Shown here: piece after piece, positions 8,249 through 16,869 of the stretch
Position numbering within the stretch: the first letter of the stretch is position 1
Layout: every line of letters begins with the position of its first letter
NCBI GenBank assembly: GCA_040505895.1
Contig: JBEVXU010000020.1
Coordinates: 124,001 to 188,000 of the forward strand
DNA: 64,000 nt
Source of the DNA: Vondammii sp040505895
GTDB lineage: Bacteria > Pseudomonadota > Gammaproteobacteria > Chromatiales > Chromatiaceae
Reading direction: 5' to 3'
The notes under the pieces: generated by a model
What the model saw: the letters and a program-made list of their open reading frames with translations, nothing else
Database searches by the model: none
What the model was told of the DNA's origin: nothing
Position numbers and translations under genes: made by a program

Positions 8249-8617
8249 TTGCGGCTAACGGATAAAAACCAAGCCATTCGTGCGGTTGCAGCACAGTTTG
8301 GAGCCACTCTTGCCACTTCTCTGCTCCTGCTGCTTTTTTTCGGTTGGACAGACGCCTACTCTGGATTTGCCGGTGGAGCGATCGCGGTGCTGGGCAGTGC
8401 CTGGTTTTCGCGGAGAATTTTTGTTCACTACAAGGCCCAAGACCCTGGCAGGTTGTTGGCACGCTTCTACACCGCAGAGCTGGAGAAGTTGGTAGTGACG
8501 GCAGTGCTTTTTGCCGGGGCGGTTATTTGGATTAACCCTCTCAGTGCCGCTGCCCTGTTTGGTGTGTTTCTGCTGGTACAGTTTGTACCCATGTTGGCGG
8601 CACGCTTTGTTTTTTAA
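8249..8617 (+). CDS. atpI: ATP synthase assembly protein AtpI (subunit I)
   Basis: Membrane protein of 122 residues with about four hydrophobic segments (near 15-32, 37-55, 75-93 and 97-115). It helps c-ring assembly or Mg supply for the F1Fo complex and is not a catalytic subunit. A TTG start at 8249 is used because GACAAGG precedes it directly and no better in-frame ATG is available. As first gene of the operon, its weak start fits the low amount of AtpI needed. Sequence conservation of this family is low, so the call leans on position and topology. Confidence 0.88.
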   Translation: MRLTDKNQAIRAVAAQFGATLATSLLLLLFFGWTDAYSGFAGGAIAVLGSAWFSRRIFVHYKAQDPGRLLARFYTAELEKLVVTAVLFAGAVIWINPLSAAALFGVFLLVQFVPMLAARFVF

Positions 8618-8643
8618 ATAACTATAATTTGGTTAGGATCACA

Positions 8644-9540
8644 ATGTCTGGCGAAACTATAACCTCTAGTGCTTACATCAAGCATCACCTCACCAATCTA
8701 ACCTATGGCAAATTGCCGGCCGGTGGCTACTGTGAGGGTAAACAGGTCGTAGCTGAAGAGGGCTGGACGATGGCCGAGTGTGGTGAAGCCGCCTCTGCCA
8801 TGGGTTTTAACGCTATCCATGTCGATACCATGTTCTGGTCCCTCCTCCTTGGCTTTGTTTTCATCTTCTTCTTCAAGAAAGCGGCGGATCAGGCCACCTC
8901 GGATATTCCCGGTAAACTGCAGAACTTTGCCGAGTGGATTGTCGAGTTCATCGACACCAGTGTACGTGGCTCCTTTAGCGCCAAAAATGATATGGTCGCC
9001 CCACTGGCGCTGACTATCTTTGTCTGGATATTCCTGCAGAACCTGATGGATCTTGTTCCGGTCGATGTGATCCCCCTTATTACCAGTGCCATGGGTATCC
9101 ACTTCATGAAAGTGGTTCCGTCAACCGACCCCAATGCTACCTTTGGTATGGCCATCGGCGTCTTCATACTGATGCTCTACTACAGCATCAAGATCAAGGG
9201 TATTGGCGGCTTTGCCGGTGAGCTGACCCTACAGCCCTTCTCCTCGGAAAATCCGATTGTCAAGGCGCTGTTTATCCCAATCAACTTTTTGCTTGAATTT
9301 GTCAGCCTGATCGCCAAGCCGATCTCTCTGGCGTTACGACTGTTCGGTAACATGTATGCAGGTGAGATGATCTTTATCCTCATCGCTATTATGTACAACG
9401 CCGGCATTGTTCTCGGCCTGTTCGGTGGTGTTTTACAGCTGGGCTGGGCGCTCTTTCATATCCTTATTATTACGCTGCAGGCGTTCATCTTTATGACCCT
9501 GACCATCGTTTATATGGATATGGCTCATAGCGAGCACTGA
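8644..9540 (+). CDS. atpB: F1Fo ATP synthase subunit a
   Basis: Stator channel subunit of 298 residues. The key arginine lies in ISLALRLFGNMYAGEMI (about residues 230-246), with multiple transmembrane helices from about residue 65 onward and the C-terminal LQAFIFMTLTIVYMDMA. The ATG at 8644 follows TTAGGAT and gives MSGETITSSAYIKHHLTNL; the frame extends five codons upstream to a TTG, which is less likely. An extended hydrophilic N-terminal loop with two cysteines (YCEGK and AECGE) precedes the first helix. Confidence 0.97.
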   Translation: MSGETITSSAYIKHHLTNLTYGKLPAGGYCEGKQVVAEEGWTMAECGEAASAMGFNAIHVDTMFWSLLLGFVFIFFFKKAADQATSDIPGKLQNFAEWIVEFIDTSVRGSFSAKNDMVAPLALTIFVWIFLQNLMDLVPVDVIPLITSAMGIHFMKVVPSTDPNATFGMAIGVFILMLYYSIKIKGIGGFAGELTLQPFSSENPIVKALFIPINFLLEFVSLIAKPISLALRLFGNMYAGEMIFILIAIMYNAGIVLGLFGGVLQLGWALFHILIITLQAFIFMTLTIVYMDMAHSEH

Positions 9541-9589
9541 TTTACTCTTTATCTAAACTTATTCCAAATTGATATAACGGGAGACCAAA

Positions 9590-9820
9590 ATGGAACAAGC
9601 ATTGCTGTACATTGCCGGCGCAATCATGATGGGCCTCGGCGCCCTGGGTGCCGCAGTCGGTATCGGCGTCCTTGGCGGCCGCTTTCTCGAAGGTGCCGCT
9701 CGTCAGCCTGAGCTGATTCCTATGCTGCGTACCCAGTTCTTCATCGTTATGGGCCTGGTTGACGCTGTGCCCATGATCGCTGTCGGTCTGGCTATGTATG
9801 TGCTGTTCGCTGTAGCGTAA
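9590..9820 (+). CDS. atpE: F1Fo ATP synthase subunit c
   Basis: Proteolipid of 76 residues forming the rotor ring. Two helices flank the polar loop ARQPELIPML (about 37-46); the ion-carrying carboxylate is Asp58 in GLVDAVPM. The glycine-rich first helix (GALGAAVGIGVLGG) is typical. The residues around Asp58 look like the proton type rather than the sodium type (no Gln/Glu pair of sodium rings seen). Confidence 0.98.
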   Translation: MEQALLYIAGAIMMGLGALGAAVGIGVLGGRFLEGAARQPELIPMLRTQFFIVMGLVDAVPMIAVGLAMYVLFAVA

Positions 9821-9880
9821 CTCTTTGAGTTATTCCGGCGAATTGAATCTCATCTCGCCTAACAACGAGGTAAATTCGGG

Positions 9881-10351
9881 ATGAATATCAATCTGACTCT
9901 TATAGGTCAGCTGATCTCTTTTGTAATATTCGTGATGCTCACGATGAAGTACGTCTGGACACCGATAATGGGTGCCCTTGATGTGCGTCGAAAGGAGATC
10001 GCAGACGGACTTGCTGCCGCCGAGCGCGGACAGCATGAACAGGAATTGGCTCAGGCACGCGCTAAAGACGTGCTCCTTGATGCCAAATCACAAGCTGCTG
10101 AGATCGTCTCTCAGGCGCAGAAACGTGCCAGCGAGATTGTTGACGAAGCAAAAGAAAACGCACGCGCTGAAGGTGAACGACTGATCAGTGGTGCACAGGC
10201 TGAGATCGAGCAGGAGAGTACCCGCGCCCGTGAGCATCTGCGTGAAAAAGTCGCAGCGCTCGCTATCGTCGGTGCAGAGAAAATCCTCCGCAAAGAGATC
10301 GATGCAGGTGCTCATCAAGAGATCGTCGATACACTGGCGGCAGAGATATAG
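9881..10351 (+). CDS. atpF: F1Fo ATP synthase subunit b
   Basis: Peripheral stalk subunit of 156 residues: one N-terminal membrane helix (MNINLTLIGQLISFVIFVML) and then a long charged coiled coil rich in Ala, Glu, Lys and Arg. The length is identical to E. coli subunit b. There is only one b-type gene, so a homodimeric stalk is expected. The next gene starts 10 bp downstream. Confidence 0.97.
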   Translation: MNINLTLIGQLISFVIFVMLTMKYVWTPIMGALDVRRKEIADGLAAAERGQHEQELAQARAKDVLLDAKSQAAEIVSQAQKRASEIVDEAKENARAEGERLISGAQAEIEQESTRAREHLREKVAALAIVGAEKILRKEIDAGAHQEIVDTLAAEI

Positions 10352-10360
10352 GGCGCCGCA

Positions 10361-10900
10361 ATGGCAGGAGAAGCTATCACAATTGCCCGCCCCTACGCAG
10401 AAGCGGTGTTCGCACGGGCGGAGGCGAGCGACAAGCTCGACCTCTGGTCTGAGATGCTGGCACTACTTGCGCAGGTCGTGGAAGAGCCGGCTGCCGCCGG
10501 CATCATTGCCGATCCGATGTTTGATAAGGAGCACCTGACCCAGCTGATGCTGGATATAGGTGGCGGCCATCTTAACGAAGAGGGCCAAAATCTTGTCAAA
10601 CTGCTGGTGCAAAACGGGCGACTCCCGATAGTGCCGGAGATTGTCGGTGTGTATGAACAACTAAAGGCAGAGAGCCAACGAGTGCTCAATGTCCATGTAC
10701 GTACCGCATACGCCCTCAAACCCGCCGAGGAGAATAAGATCGCTGCCGCCCTTAAAGCCAAATTGGGGCGCGATATCACCATCACCAGCGAGGAGGACGC
10801 CGATCTGATCGGTGGTCTTCATATCCGCGCCGGCGATATGGTGATAGACGGATCCGTCAGCGGCCAGCTCCAGCAACTGGCGAACGAATTAGGAATCTAA
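10361..10900 (+). CDS. atpH: F1Fo ATP synthase subunit delta
   Basis: Peripheral stalk cap of 179 residues that joins subunit b to the alpha subunits. It opens with ITIARPYAEAVF (family signature), and the C-terminal part contains ADLIGGLHIRAGDMVIDGSV, the OSCP/delta signature. Start ATG at 10361 lies 10 bp after atpF, in operon order. Confidence 0.97.
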   Translation: MAGEAITIARPYAEAVFARAEASDKLDLWSEMLALLAQVVEEPAAAGIIADPMFDKEHLTQLMLDIGGGHLNEEGQNLVKLLVQNGRLPIVPEIVGVYEQLKAESQRVLNVHVRTAYALKPAEENKIAAALKAKLGRDITITSEEDADLIGGLHIRAGDMVIDGSVSGQLQQLANELGI

Positions 10901-10913
10901 GCGAGAAGCCATC

Positions 10914-12455
10914 ATGCAACTCAATCCATCCGAGATCAGCGATCTGATCAAAAGTAAGATCGAAAACTTCGATCTTAAAACCGAAGCCCGCAACGAAGGC
11001 ACTATCATCAGCCTGACTGACGGTATTGCCCGTATCCACGGTCTTGAGGACGCTATGTCCTATGAGATGCTGGAGCTACCCGGCAACACTTTCGGTCTGG
11101 TGCTCAACCTTGAGCGCGATTCAGTTGGTGCCGTGGTACTGGGTGACTATACACATCTCTCTGAAGGCGACGCTGTAAAGTGCACCGGTCGTGTACTGGA
11201 GGTTCCAACAGGCGAAGCGATGTTGGGCCGAGTGGTTGATGCGCTGGGTAATCCGATTGATGGTAAGGGCGCGATTGAGTCAACCACCAGCTCCCCTATC
11301 GAGAGGGTGGCTCCGGGCGTAATCGAGCGTAAGTCGGTAGACCAGCCGGTACAGACCGGACTGAAGGCTATCGATGCCATGGTGCCGGTGGGACGTGGCC
11401 AGCGTGAGCTGATCATTGGTGACCGCCAGACCGGTAAGTCTGCCGTCGCTATCGATGCCATCATCAATCAGAAGGGCACCGGTGTAAAATGTATCTACGT
11501 CGCTGTTGGTCAGAAGAACTCGACCATTGCTCAGGTTGTACGCAAGCTTGAAGAGCACGGCGCCATGGAGCATACGATTATCGTTGCTGCTCCCGCCGCA
11601 GAATCTGCAGCACTGCAGTTCATCGCCCCCTACTCCGGTTGCACCATGGGTGAGTACTTCCGCGATCGCGGCGAAGATGCCATGATCGTTTATGATGATC
11701 TCACCAAGCAGGCATGGGCCTACCGTCAGGTCTCACTGCTGTTGCGTCGTCCTCCTGGTCGTGAGGCCTATCCGGGTGATGTTTTCTACCTGCACTCACG
11801 CCTGCTGGAGCGCTCCGCACGAGTCAACGCCGACTACGTCGAGAAGATAACCAATGGTGAGGTGAAGGGCCAGACCGGTTCACTGACCGCTTTCCCGATC
11901 ATCGAAACCCAGGCAGGTGACGTATCGGCCTTCGTACCGACCAACGTGATCTCTATTACCGATGGCCAGATCTTCCTCGAGGCAGACCTGTTCAACGCCG
12001 GTATCCGCCCGGCTATTAACGCCGGTCTATCGGTCTCACGAGTTGGCGGTGCCGCACAGACCAAGATCATTAAAAAGCTCGGTGGTGGTGTACGCCTGGC
12101 ACTGGCTCAGTACCGTGAACTGGCGGCATTCTCCCAGTTTGCTTCTGATCTTGATGAGGCGACCCGGGCACAGCTTTCACGTGGTGAACGAGTTACAGAG
12201 CTGATGAAACAGCTGCAGTACTCGCCCCTTAGCATTGCTGAGATGGCGGCCTCACTGTTTGCTGCCAATGAGGGCTATCTGGATGATGTCGACACCAACA
12301 AGGTTGTTGATTTTGAAGCTGCACTTCACGCTTATATGAAGAGCAATCAGAAGGAGATGTCTGAGCAGATCAACGAGAGCGGTGACTTCAACGATGAGAT
12401 CGCCAACTCTCTCCATGAGGCACTCAAGGATTTCAAGGCCAACCACACTTGGTAA
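10914..12455 (+). CDS. atpA: F1Fo ATP synthase subunit alpha
   Basis: Non-catalytic nucleotide-binding subunit of 513 residues, the same length as E. coli. The P-loop GDRQTGKSAVAIDAI is near residue 169; the arginine finger region appears in the PAINAGLSVSRVGGAAQT block near 363-380. It alternates with beta in the F1 hexamer. It is preceded by a 13-bp gap containing GCGAGAAG. No unusual feature. Confidence 0.99.
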   Translation: MQLNPSEISDLIKSKIENFDLKTEARNEGTIISLTDGIARIHGLEDAMSYEMLELPGNTFGLVLNLERDSVGAVVLGDYTHLSEGDAVKCTGRVLEVPTGEAMLGRVVDALGNPIDGKGAIESTTSSPIERVAPGVIERKSVDQPVQTGLKAIDAMVPVGRGQRELIIGDRQTGKSAVAIDAIINQKGTGVKCIYVAVGQKNSTIAQVVRKLEEHGAMEHTIIVAAPAAESAALQFIAPYSGCTMGEYFRDRGEDAMIVYDDLTKQAWAYRQVSLLLRRPPGREAYPGDVFYLHSRLLERSARVNADYVEKITNGEVKGQTGSLTAFPIIETQAGDVSAFVPTNVISITDGQIFLEADLFNAGIRPAINAGLSVSRVGGAAQTKIIKKLGGGVRLALAQYRELAAFSQFASDLDEATRAQLSRGERVTELMKQLQYSPLSIAEMAASLFAANEGYLDDVDTNKVVDFEAALHAYMKSNQKEMSEQINESGDFNDEIANSLHEALKDFKANHTW

Positions 12456-12499
12456 TGGCAGAAACCGGTGAGTTGTGAGCTGAGAGAGCGAGGTTAGAC

Positions 12500-13363
12500 A
12501 TGGCAGGCTCAAAAGAGATACGTACCCAGATAGTCAGTATCAAAAATACGCAGAAGATCACCTCTGCAATGGAGATGGTGGCGGCGGCCAAAATGCGAAA
12601 AGCGCAGGAGCGTATGGCGGCTACCCGCCCCTACGCGGATAAGATGAAGAAAGTGATAGGTCATCTTTATCATGCGCACCCGGAGTATCGTCACGTATTC
12701 ACCCTCGATCGCGAGGTCAAACGTGTAGGCTACATCGTGGTCTCCTCTGACCGTGGGCTATGCGGCGGCCTCAATAGCAACCTGTTTCGCAAGCTCACCA
12801 GGAAGATTGCTGAGCAGCAGAGTGAAGGTATAGAGGTTGATTTTTGCACTATTGGCAGTAAGGCCCTAGGCCATTTTCGCCGCTTTGGTGGCAGAGTAAT
12901 TTCCCAGGCCAGCCACCTCGGTGATGCGGTGCATATAGATAACCTGATCGGACCGATCAAAGTGATGCTGGATGCTTTTGAAAACGGTGATCTGGATCGT
13001 ATCTATGTGGTGTATAACAACTTTGTAAACACCATGACCCAGGATCCGACGATAGATCAGTTGGTACCTATCGCATCAGAGCCCAACGAGGATTTGAAGC
13101 ACCACTGGGACTACATCTACGAGCCAGACTCCAAGGATGTAGTTGATGGGTTGATGGTGCGCTATATCGAATCACTGATCTACCAGGCGGTAGTCGACAA
13201 CGCAGCCTGTGAGCAGTCTGCAAGAATGGTGGCAATGAAATCCGCTACCGACAACGCCGGCGATCTGATCAATGAACTGCAACTGGTCTACAACAAGGCG
13301 CGTCAGGCGGCCATCACTCAGGAGATCTCTGAGATCGTGAGCGGCGCTGCGGCAGTTGGCTAA
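12500..13363 (+). CDS. atpG: F1Fo ATP synthase subunit gamma
   Basis: Central rotor shaft of 287 residues, as in E. coli. N-terminal signature KEIRTQIVSIKNTQKITSAM, conserved SSDRGLCGGLN near 89-99, and the C-terminal NKARQAAITQEISEIVSGAAA. Starts 44 bp after atpA; followed by a 67-bp gap before atpD. Confidence 0.98.
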   Translation: MAGSKEIRTQIVSIKNTQKITSAMEMVAAAKMRKAQERMAATRPYADKMKKVIGHLYHAHPEYRHVFTLDREVKRVGYIVVSSDRGLCGGLNSNLFRKLTRKIAEQQSEGIEVDFCTIGSKALGHFRRFGGRVISQASHLGDAVHIDNLIGPIKVMLDAFENGDLDRIYVVYNNFVNTMTQDPTIDQLVPIASEPNEDLKHHWDYIYEPDSKDVVDGLMVRYIESLIYQAVVDNAACEQSARMVAMKSATDNAGDLINELQLVYNKARQAAITQEISEIVSGAAAVG

Positions 13364-13430
13364 CCGGGCAGTTAACGAATTTAATTTTAGAAATATCGAA
13401 TAGTCGCTTTGGCGACGAGGGGAACCAGAA

Positions 13431-14807
13431 ATGAGTTCGGGTAAAGTGGTAGAAATCATTGGCGCTGTGGTGGACGTCCAGTTCCCCATGGGCGATATGC
13501 CGAAGGTCTACGAAGCACTGCGGATCGAAGAGGTTGATTTGACCCTCGAGGTGCAGCAGCAGTTGGGTGACGGCGTGGCACGTACCATCGCCATGGGCTC
13601 AACTGACGGTCTGCGTCGTAATGTCGAGGTTACCCCTACCGGCGCGCCGATCACCGTACCGGTGGGCCAGAAGACCCTGGGCCGTATCATGGATGTTCTC
13701 GGTCGTCCCATCGACGAGAAGGGGCCGGTAGATTCCGAAGCACTGATGCCGATCCATAGACTGCCACCAAAATTTGATGAGCAGGCCAGCACTACCGATG
13801 TTCTTGAAACCGGTATCAAGGTAATTGATCTGGTTATGCCTATTGTCAAGGGCGGTAAGGTCGGGTTGTTCGGTGGTGCCGGCGTCGGCAAAACCGTTAC
13901 CCTGATGGAGCTGATTCGTAATATCGCGGTTGAGCACTCGGGTTTCTCGGTATTCGCCGGTGTCGGTGAGCGTACCCGTGAGGGTAACGACTTCTATCAC
14001 GAGATGGCGGAAGGTGGCGTACTCGATAAGGTGGCACTGGTTTATGGTCAGATGAATGAGCCTCCAGGCAACCGCCTGCGCGTAGCGCTCACAGGTCTCA
14101 CCATTGCGGAGAACTTCCGTGACGAGGGTCGTGACGTACTGCTGTTCGTTGATAACATCTACCGTTACACCCTGGCGGGAACCGAGGTTTCTGCACTGCT
14201 CGGTCGTATGCCTTCAGCGGTGGGCTATCAGCCGACCCTGGCGGAAGAGATGGGCACCCTACAGGAGCGTATCACCTCCACCAAGACCGGCTCGATCACC
14301 TCGTTCCAGGCGGTATACGTACCGGCGGACGATTTGACCGATCCCTCCCCTGCGACCACCTTCGCTCACTTGGATGCAACCCTGGTACTGTCGCGTCAGA
14401 TCGCTGAGCTGGGTATCTACCCGGCAGTTGATCCTCTCGATTCAACCAGTCGTATCCTCGATCCCCATGTGGTCGGCCAGGAGCACTATGAAGTGGCTCG
14501 TGGCGTACAGGGTACCCTGCAGCGCTACAAGGAGCTGAAGGATATTATCGCCATCCTCGGTATGGACGAGTTGTCCGAAGAGGATAAGCAGACCGTGGCC
14601 CGTGCCCGTAAGATGCAGCGTTTCCTTTCGCAGCCCTTCTTCGTTGCGGAGGTGTTCACTGGTTCACCCGGTAAGTACGTCTCCCTGAAAGATACCGTTG
14701 CCGGTTTCAAGGCGATTCTTGCCGGTGAGTATGATCACCTGCCAGAGCAGGCTTTCTATATGGTGGGTGGTGTCGACGAAGCGGCTGCCCAGGGCGCCGG
14801 CGACTAA
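13431..14807 (+). CDS. atpD: F1Fo ATP synthase subunit beta
   Basis: Catalytic subunit of 458 residues. P-loop GGAGVGKTVTLMELI near 149-163, GVGERTREGNDFYHEM near 179-194 with the catalytic Glu, the LLFVDNIYRYTLAGTEVSALL block, and the SALLGRMPSAVGYQPTLAEE block. The good ribosome site GAGGGGAACC precedes the ATG. Normal in length and motifs. Confidence 0.99.
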   Translation: MSSGKVVEIIGAVVDVQFPMGDMPKVYEALRIEEVDLTLEVQQQLGDGVARTIAMGSTDGLRRNVEVTPTGAPITVPVGQKTLGRIMDVLGRPIDEKGPVDSEALMPIHRLPPKFDEQASTTDVLETGIKVIDLVMPIVKGGKVGLFGGAGVGKTVTLMELIRNIAVEHSGFSVFAGVGERTREGNDFYHEMAEGGVLDKVALVYGQMNEPPGNRLRVALTGLTIAENFRDEGRDVLLFVDNIYRYTLAGTEVSALLGRMPSAVGYQPTLAEEMGTLQERITSTKTGSITSFQAVYVPADDLTDPSPATTFAHLDATLVLSRQIAELGIYPAVDPLDSTSRILDPHVVGQEHYEVARGVQGTLQRYKELKDIIAILGMDELSEEDKQTVARARKMQRFLSQPFFVAEVFTGSPGKYVSLKDTVAGFKAILAGEYDHLPEQAFYMVGGVDEAAAQGAGD

Positions 14808-14824
14808 GCAGTAGGAGATAACTT

Positions 14825-15244
14825 ATGGCCATGACAATCCATGTGGATATAGTGAGCGCCGAAGGCGAGATCCACTCCGGCCTGGCCGAGATGGTCTACG
14901 CTCCTGCGGTTATGGGTGATGTGGGTATTGCACCTCGCCATACACCGATGGTGACGCGACTCAAACCCGGTGAAGTTCGGGTGGAGACGGGTAAAGAGCA
15001 GAAGCACTTCTACGTCTCCGGTGGCATCCTCGAGGTGCAGCCTCACGTTGTCACCGTGTTGGCTGATACCGCCATCCGTGCCGCTGATCTCGATGAGGCC
15101 GCCGCCCTTGAAGCCAAGCGCCAGGCCGAAGACGCACTCGCCGGCCAGCAGGCCGACTACGACCACGCCAAAGCACAGTCAGAGCTGATAGAGGCTGTTG
15201 CTCAACTGCGTACTATCGATAAGCTGCGCAGGCGCTCCGGCTGA
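14825..15244 (+). CDS. atpC: F1Fo ATP synthase subunit epsilon
   Basis: Regulatory central-stalk subunit of 139 residues. The N-terminal beta-sandwich contains VDIVSAEGEIHSG and GDVGIAPRHTPMVTRLKPG; the C-terminal two-helix domain that can inhibit ATP hydrolysis is present (from about residue 88, rich in Ala/Glu/Arg). Last gene of the operon, followed by a terminator 20 bp downstream. Confidence 0.97.
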   Translation: MAMTIHVDIVSAEGEIHSGLAEMVYAPAVMGDVGIAPRHTPMVTRLKPGEVRVETGKEQKHFYVSGGILEVQPHVVTVLADTAIRAADLDEAAALEAKRQAEDALAGQQADYDHAKAQSELIEAVAQLRTIDKLRRRSG

Positions 15245-15263
15245 TAATCGGTCACGGTTTTAG

Positions 15264-15292
15264 AAAAAAGCTCTGCTCGTCAGGGCTTTTTT
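15264..15292 (+). terminator. Intrinsic terminator of the atp operon
   Basis: AAAAAAGCTCTG-CTCGT-CAGGGCTTTTTT forms a stem with a T-run, 20 bp after the atpC stop. The A-run on the left arm would also make it work on the opposite strand. Confidence 0.85.
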
Positions 15293-15351
15293 GTGGGAAA
15301 GTTTGTGCTGGTTCACATTTTTATGGTAAGTTTCACGAAGCTGACGACGGT

Positions 15352-15367
15352 TGGCTGGAAAAATGCG
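15352..15367 (+). promoter_or_regulatory. Sigma54-like promoter upstream of the PEP-CTERM-like gene
   Basis: TGGCTGGAAAAATGCG keeps the GG and GC dinucleotides of the -24/-12 boxes with exactly 10 bases between them, about 77 bp before the ATG at 15444. The match is good at TGGC and TGC but not complete (consensus TTGC). PEP-CTERM genes in other proteobacteria are known to be sigma54-dependent, which supports the call. Confidence 0.45.
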
Positions 15368-15443
15368 GTGAGGCGATGGACCGCGTGAGGATAGAATCTT
15401 CACCGCGCGAGTATCGATACTTTAAGAATAATTTTGGAGACTA

Positions 15444-15992
15444 ATGGATATGATGAAAGTAATAGGTAAGTTGTTGGCGGCGGGTTTGTTGCTGCTGGGT
15501 ACTGCTGGGGCTAATGCTGCTTTAGTCAATGGGAACACGTATGAGCTTTTCCTCGGCCAGTCGGATAACACCGGTAGGGTAGATGAGTCACCCTTCAAAC
15601 ATGTATACCATTTCGAAAATACGCTCGATCAGGATGTTCGTATCGACGGTGTTATCTTTGTGGGCGGCCAAAGTGTTGGCGGTGACACAGTGTCTTACAA
15701 GGATATGTTCTGGGACTATGGGAGCGGCGCTATACGCCTCACCGATGGCAATGGTGTTGTTCTAAGCGGGACGGATACAGATTTTTCTCTTCCAATCATT
15801 GTAGGCCCCGCCAGCCCCGCATTGAGTGTATATATTTGGGGCAGTGCAAATAACGATATTGTTCTGGCTGAAGACTACCAGTTTAATATTGAAGTTTCTT
15901 CCGTACCCGTACCCGGTGCCGCCATCCTCTTCGGCTCCGCCGTTATGGCATTCGGCTTCATCAGTCGCCGCAGAAAAGGTATCGCCGCCTGA
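15444..15992 (+). CDS. Secreted protein with PEP-CTERM/VPLPA-type C-terminal sorting signal
   Basis: Protein of 182 residues. It has an N-terminal signal peptide (about 1-25, hydrophobic LLAAGLLLLGTAGANA) and a C-terminal tripartite tail: the motif VPVPGAA near residue 154, a short hydrophobic helix, and the basic run SRRRKG. This is the layout of PEP-CTERM/VPLPA-CTERM proteins, which are processed by an exosortase and usually reach the surface or exopolysaccharide matrix. The middle is beta-rich with no recognised domain. TTTTGGAGA precedes the ATG. No exosortase gene lies in this window. A single-gene transcript is likely, bounded by terminators on both sides. Confidence 0.82.
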   Translation: MDMMKVIGKLLAAGLLLLGTAGANAALVNGNTYELFLGQSDNTGRVDESPFKHVYHFENTLDQDVRIDGVIFVGGQSVGGDTVSYKDMFWDYGSGAIRLTDGNGVVLSGTDTDFSLPIIVGPASPALSVYIWGSANNDIVLAEDYQFNIEVSSVPVPGAAILFGSAVMAFGFISRRRKGIAA

Positions 15993-16049
15993 ACTGCATA
16001 GGGTGATCTAGGATCGCTCAGGCAACCCCAAAACCTGGTTGCCGAATAA

Positions 16050-16076
16050 AACCTCGCCAAGTGGCGGGGTTTTTTT
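16050..16076 (+). terminator. Intrinsic terminator after the PEP-CTERM-like gene
   Basis: CCTCGCC-AAGT-GGCGGGG followed by TTTTTTT. A second hairpin, GGCAACC...GGTTGCC, lies just upstream (16021-16043). Both are within 85 bp of the stop at 15992. Confidence 0.85.
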
Positions 16077-16093
16077 ATGGGGAAATTTAGGGA

Positions 16094-16116
16094 AATTGGG
16101 GTCAGAGTAAAATTTT
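16094..16116 (+). repeat. Left inverted repeat of the RAYT element
   Basis: AATTGGGGTCAGAGTAAAAT is the inverted counterpart of the sequence at 16862-16887 (read in reverse, AATTAGGGTCAGAGTAAAAT). The pair brackets the transposase gene. GGGGTCAG-type ends are characteristic of REP sequences linked to tyrosine transposases of this class. Confidence 0.85.
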
Positions 16117-16167
16117 CAGCGCTGAATTATACTGTCAGCTCAACGTATTGATGATCATGGAGGATCT

Positions 16168-16869
16168 ATGGCACGTCTGCCACGACTCAGCCCAATCGGA
16201 ATCCCGCAGCACATCATTCAGCGGGGTAACAACCGCCAGGCCTGCTTTTCCAGCGAGCAGGATTTTGCAGCATATGCCAACTGGCTGAAAGAGTATGCCG
16301 AGCGCTATCGTGTGCTGATTCATGCCTGGGTGTTTATGACCAACCATGTTCACTTATTGGCAACCCCACTGGCGGATAACGCCGTATCCAACATGATGCA
16401 GGCACTCGGGAGACTCTATGTGCGTTACTATAATCGTGAGTACAGACGCACCGGCACGCTGTGGGAAGGGCGCTTCAAGTCATCACTTGTCCAATCGGAT
16501 AACTACCTTCTTCTCTGTTCACGATATATTGAGCTGAATCCTGTGCGTGCATGTATGGTAAATGACCCAGCAGCATATCGCTGGTCGAGTTATCACAGCA
16601 GCGCCTTGGGAGTTGAGTCCGACTTGCATAGTCCGCATCTGGAGTACATCGCATTGGGAAGTTCGCCGGAACACCGTTGCGAGGTATATCGCAGCTTGTT
16701 TCAAGAGCTTCTCGAGGAGAAGCTCATTTCCGATATCCGGCAGGCTACCAATAAGGGCATGGCCATAGGCAATGATCGATTCAAAGATGAAATTGAGTTT
16801 AACCTCGATAGAAGGGTAAGGCCGAAAAAAGCAGGTCGCCCAAGGGCATGTCATCGGCATGAAAAATAA
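16168..16869 (+). mobile_element. REP-associated tyrosine transposase (RAYT, TnpA-REP), intact
   Basis: Protein of 233 residues of the Y1 (HUH) transposase group. It begins MARLPRLSPIGIPQHIIQRG, the usual RAYT start; the metal-binding HUH motif is NHVHLL near residues 58-63; the candidate catalytic tyrosine lies in the YVRYYNREYRRTGTLWEGR block near 91-109. The basic C-terminus (KKAGRPRACHRHEK) is typical. GGAGG precedes the ATG by 6 bases. The gene sits between inverted repeats at 16094-16116 and 16862-16887 and looks functional. Its last 11 bases overlap the start of dctB. Confidence 0.93.
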
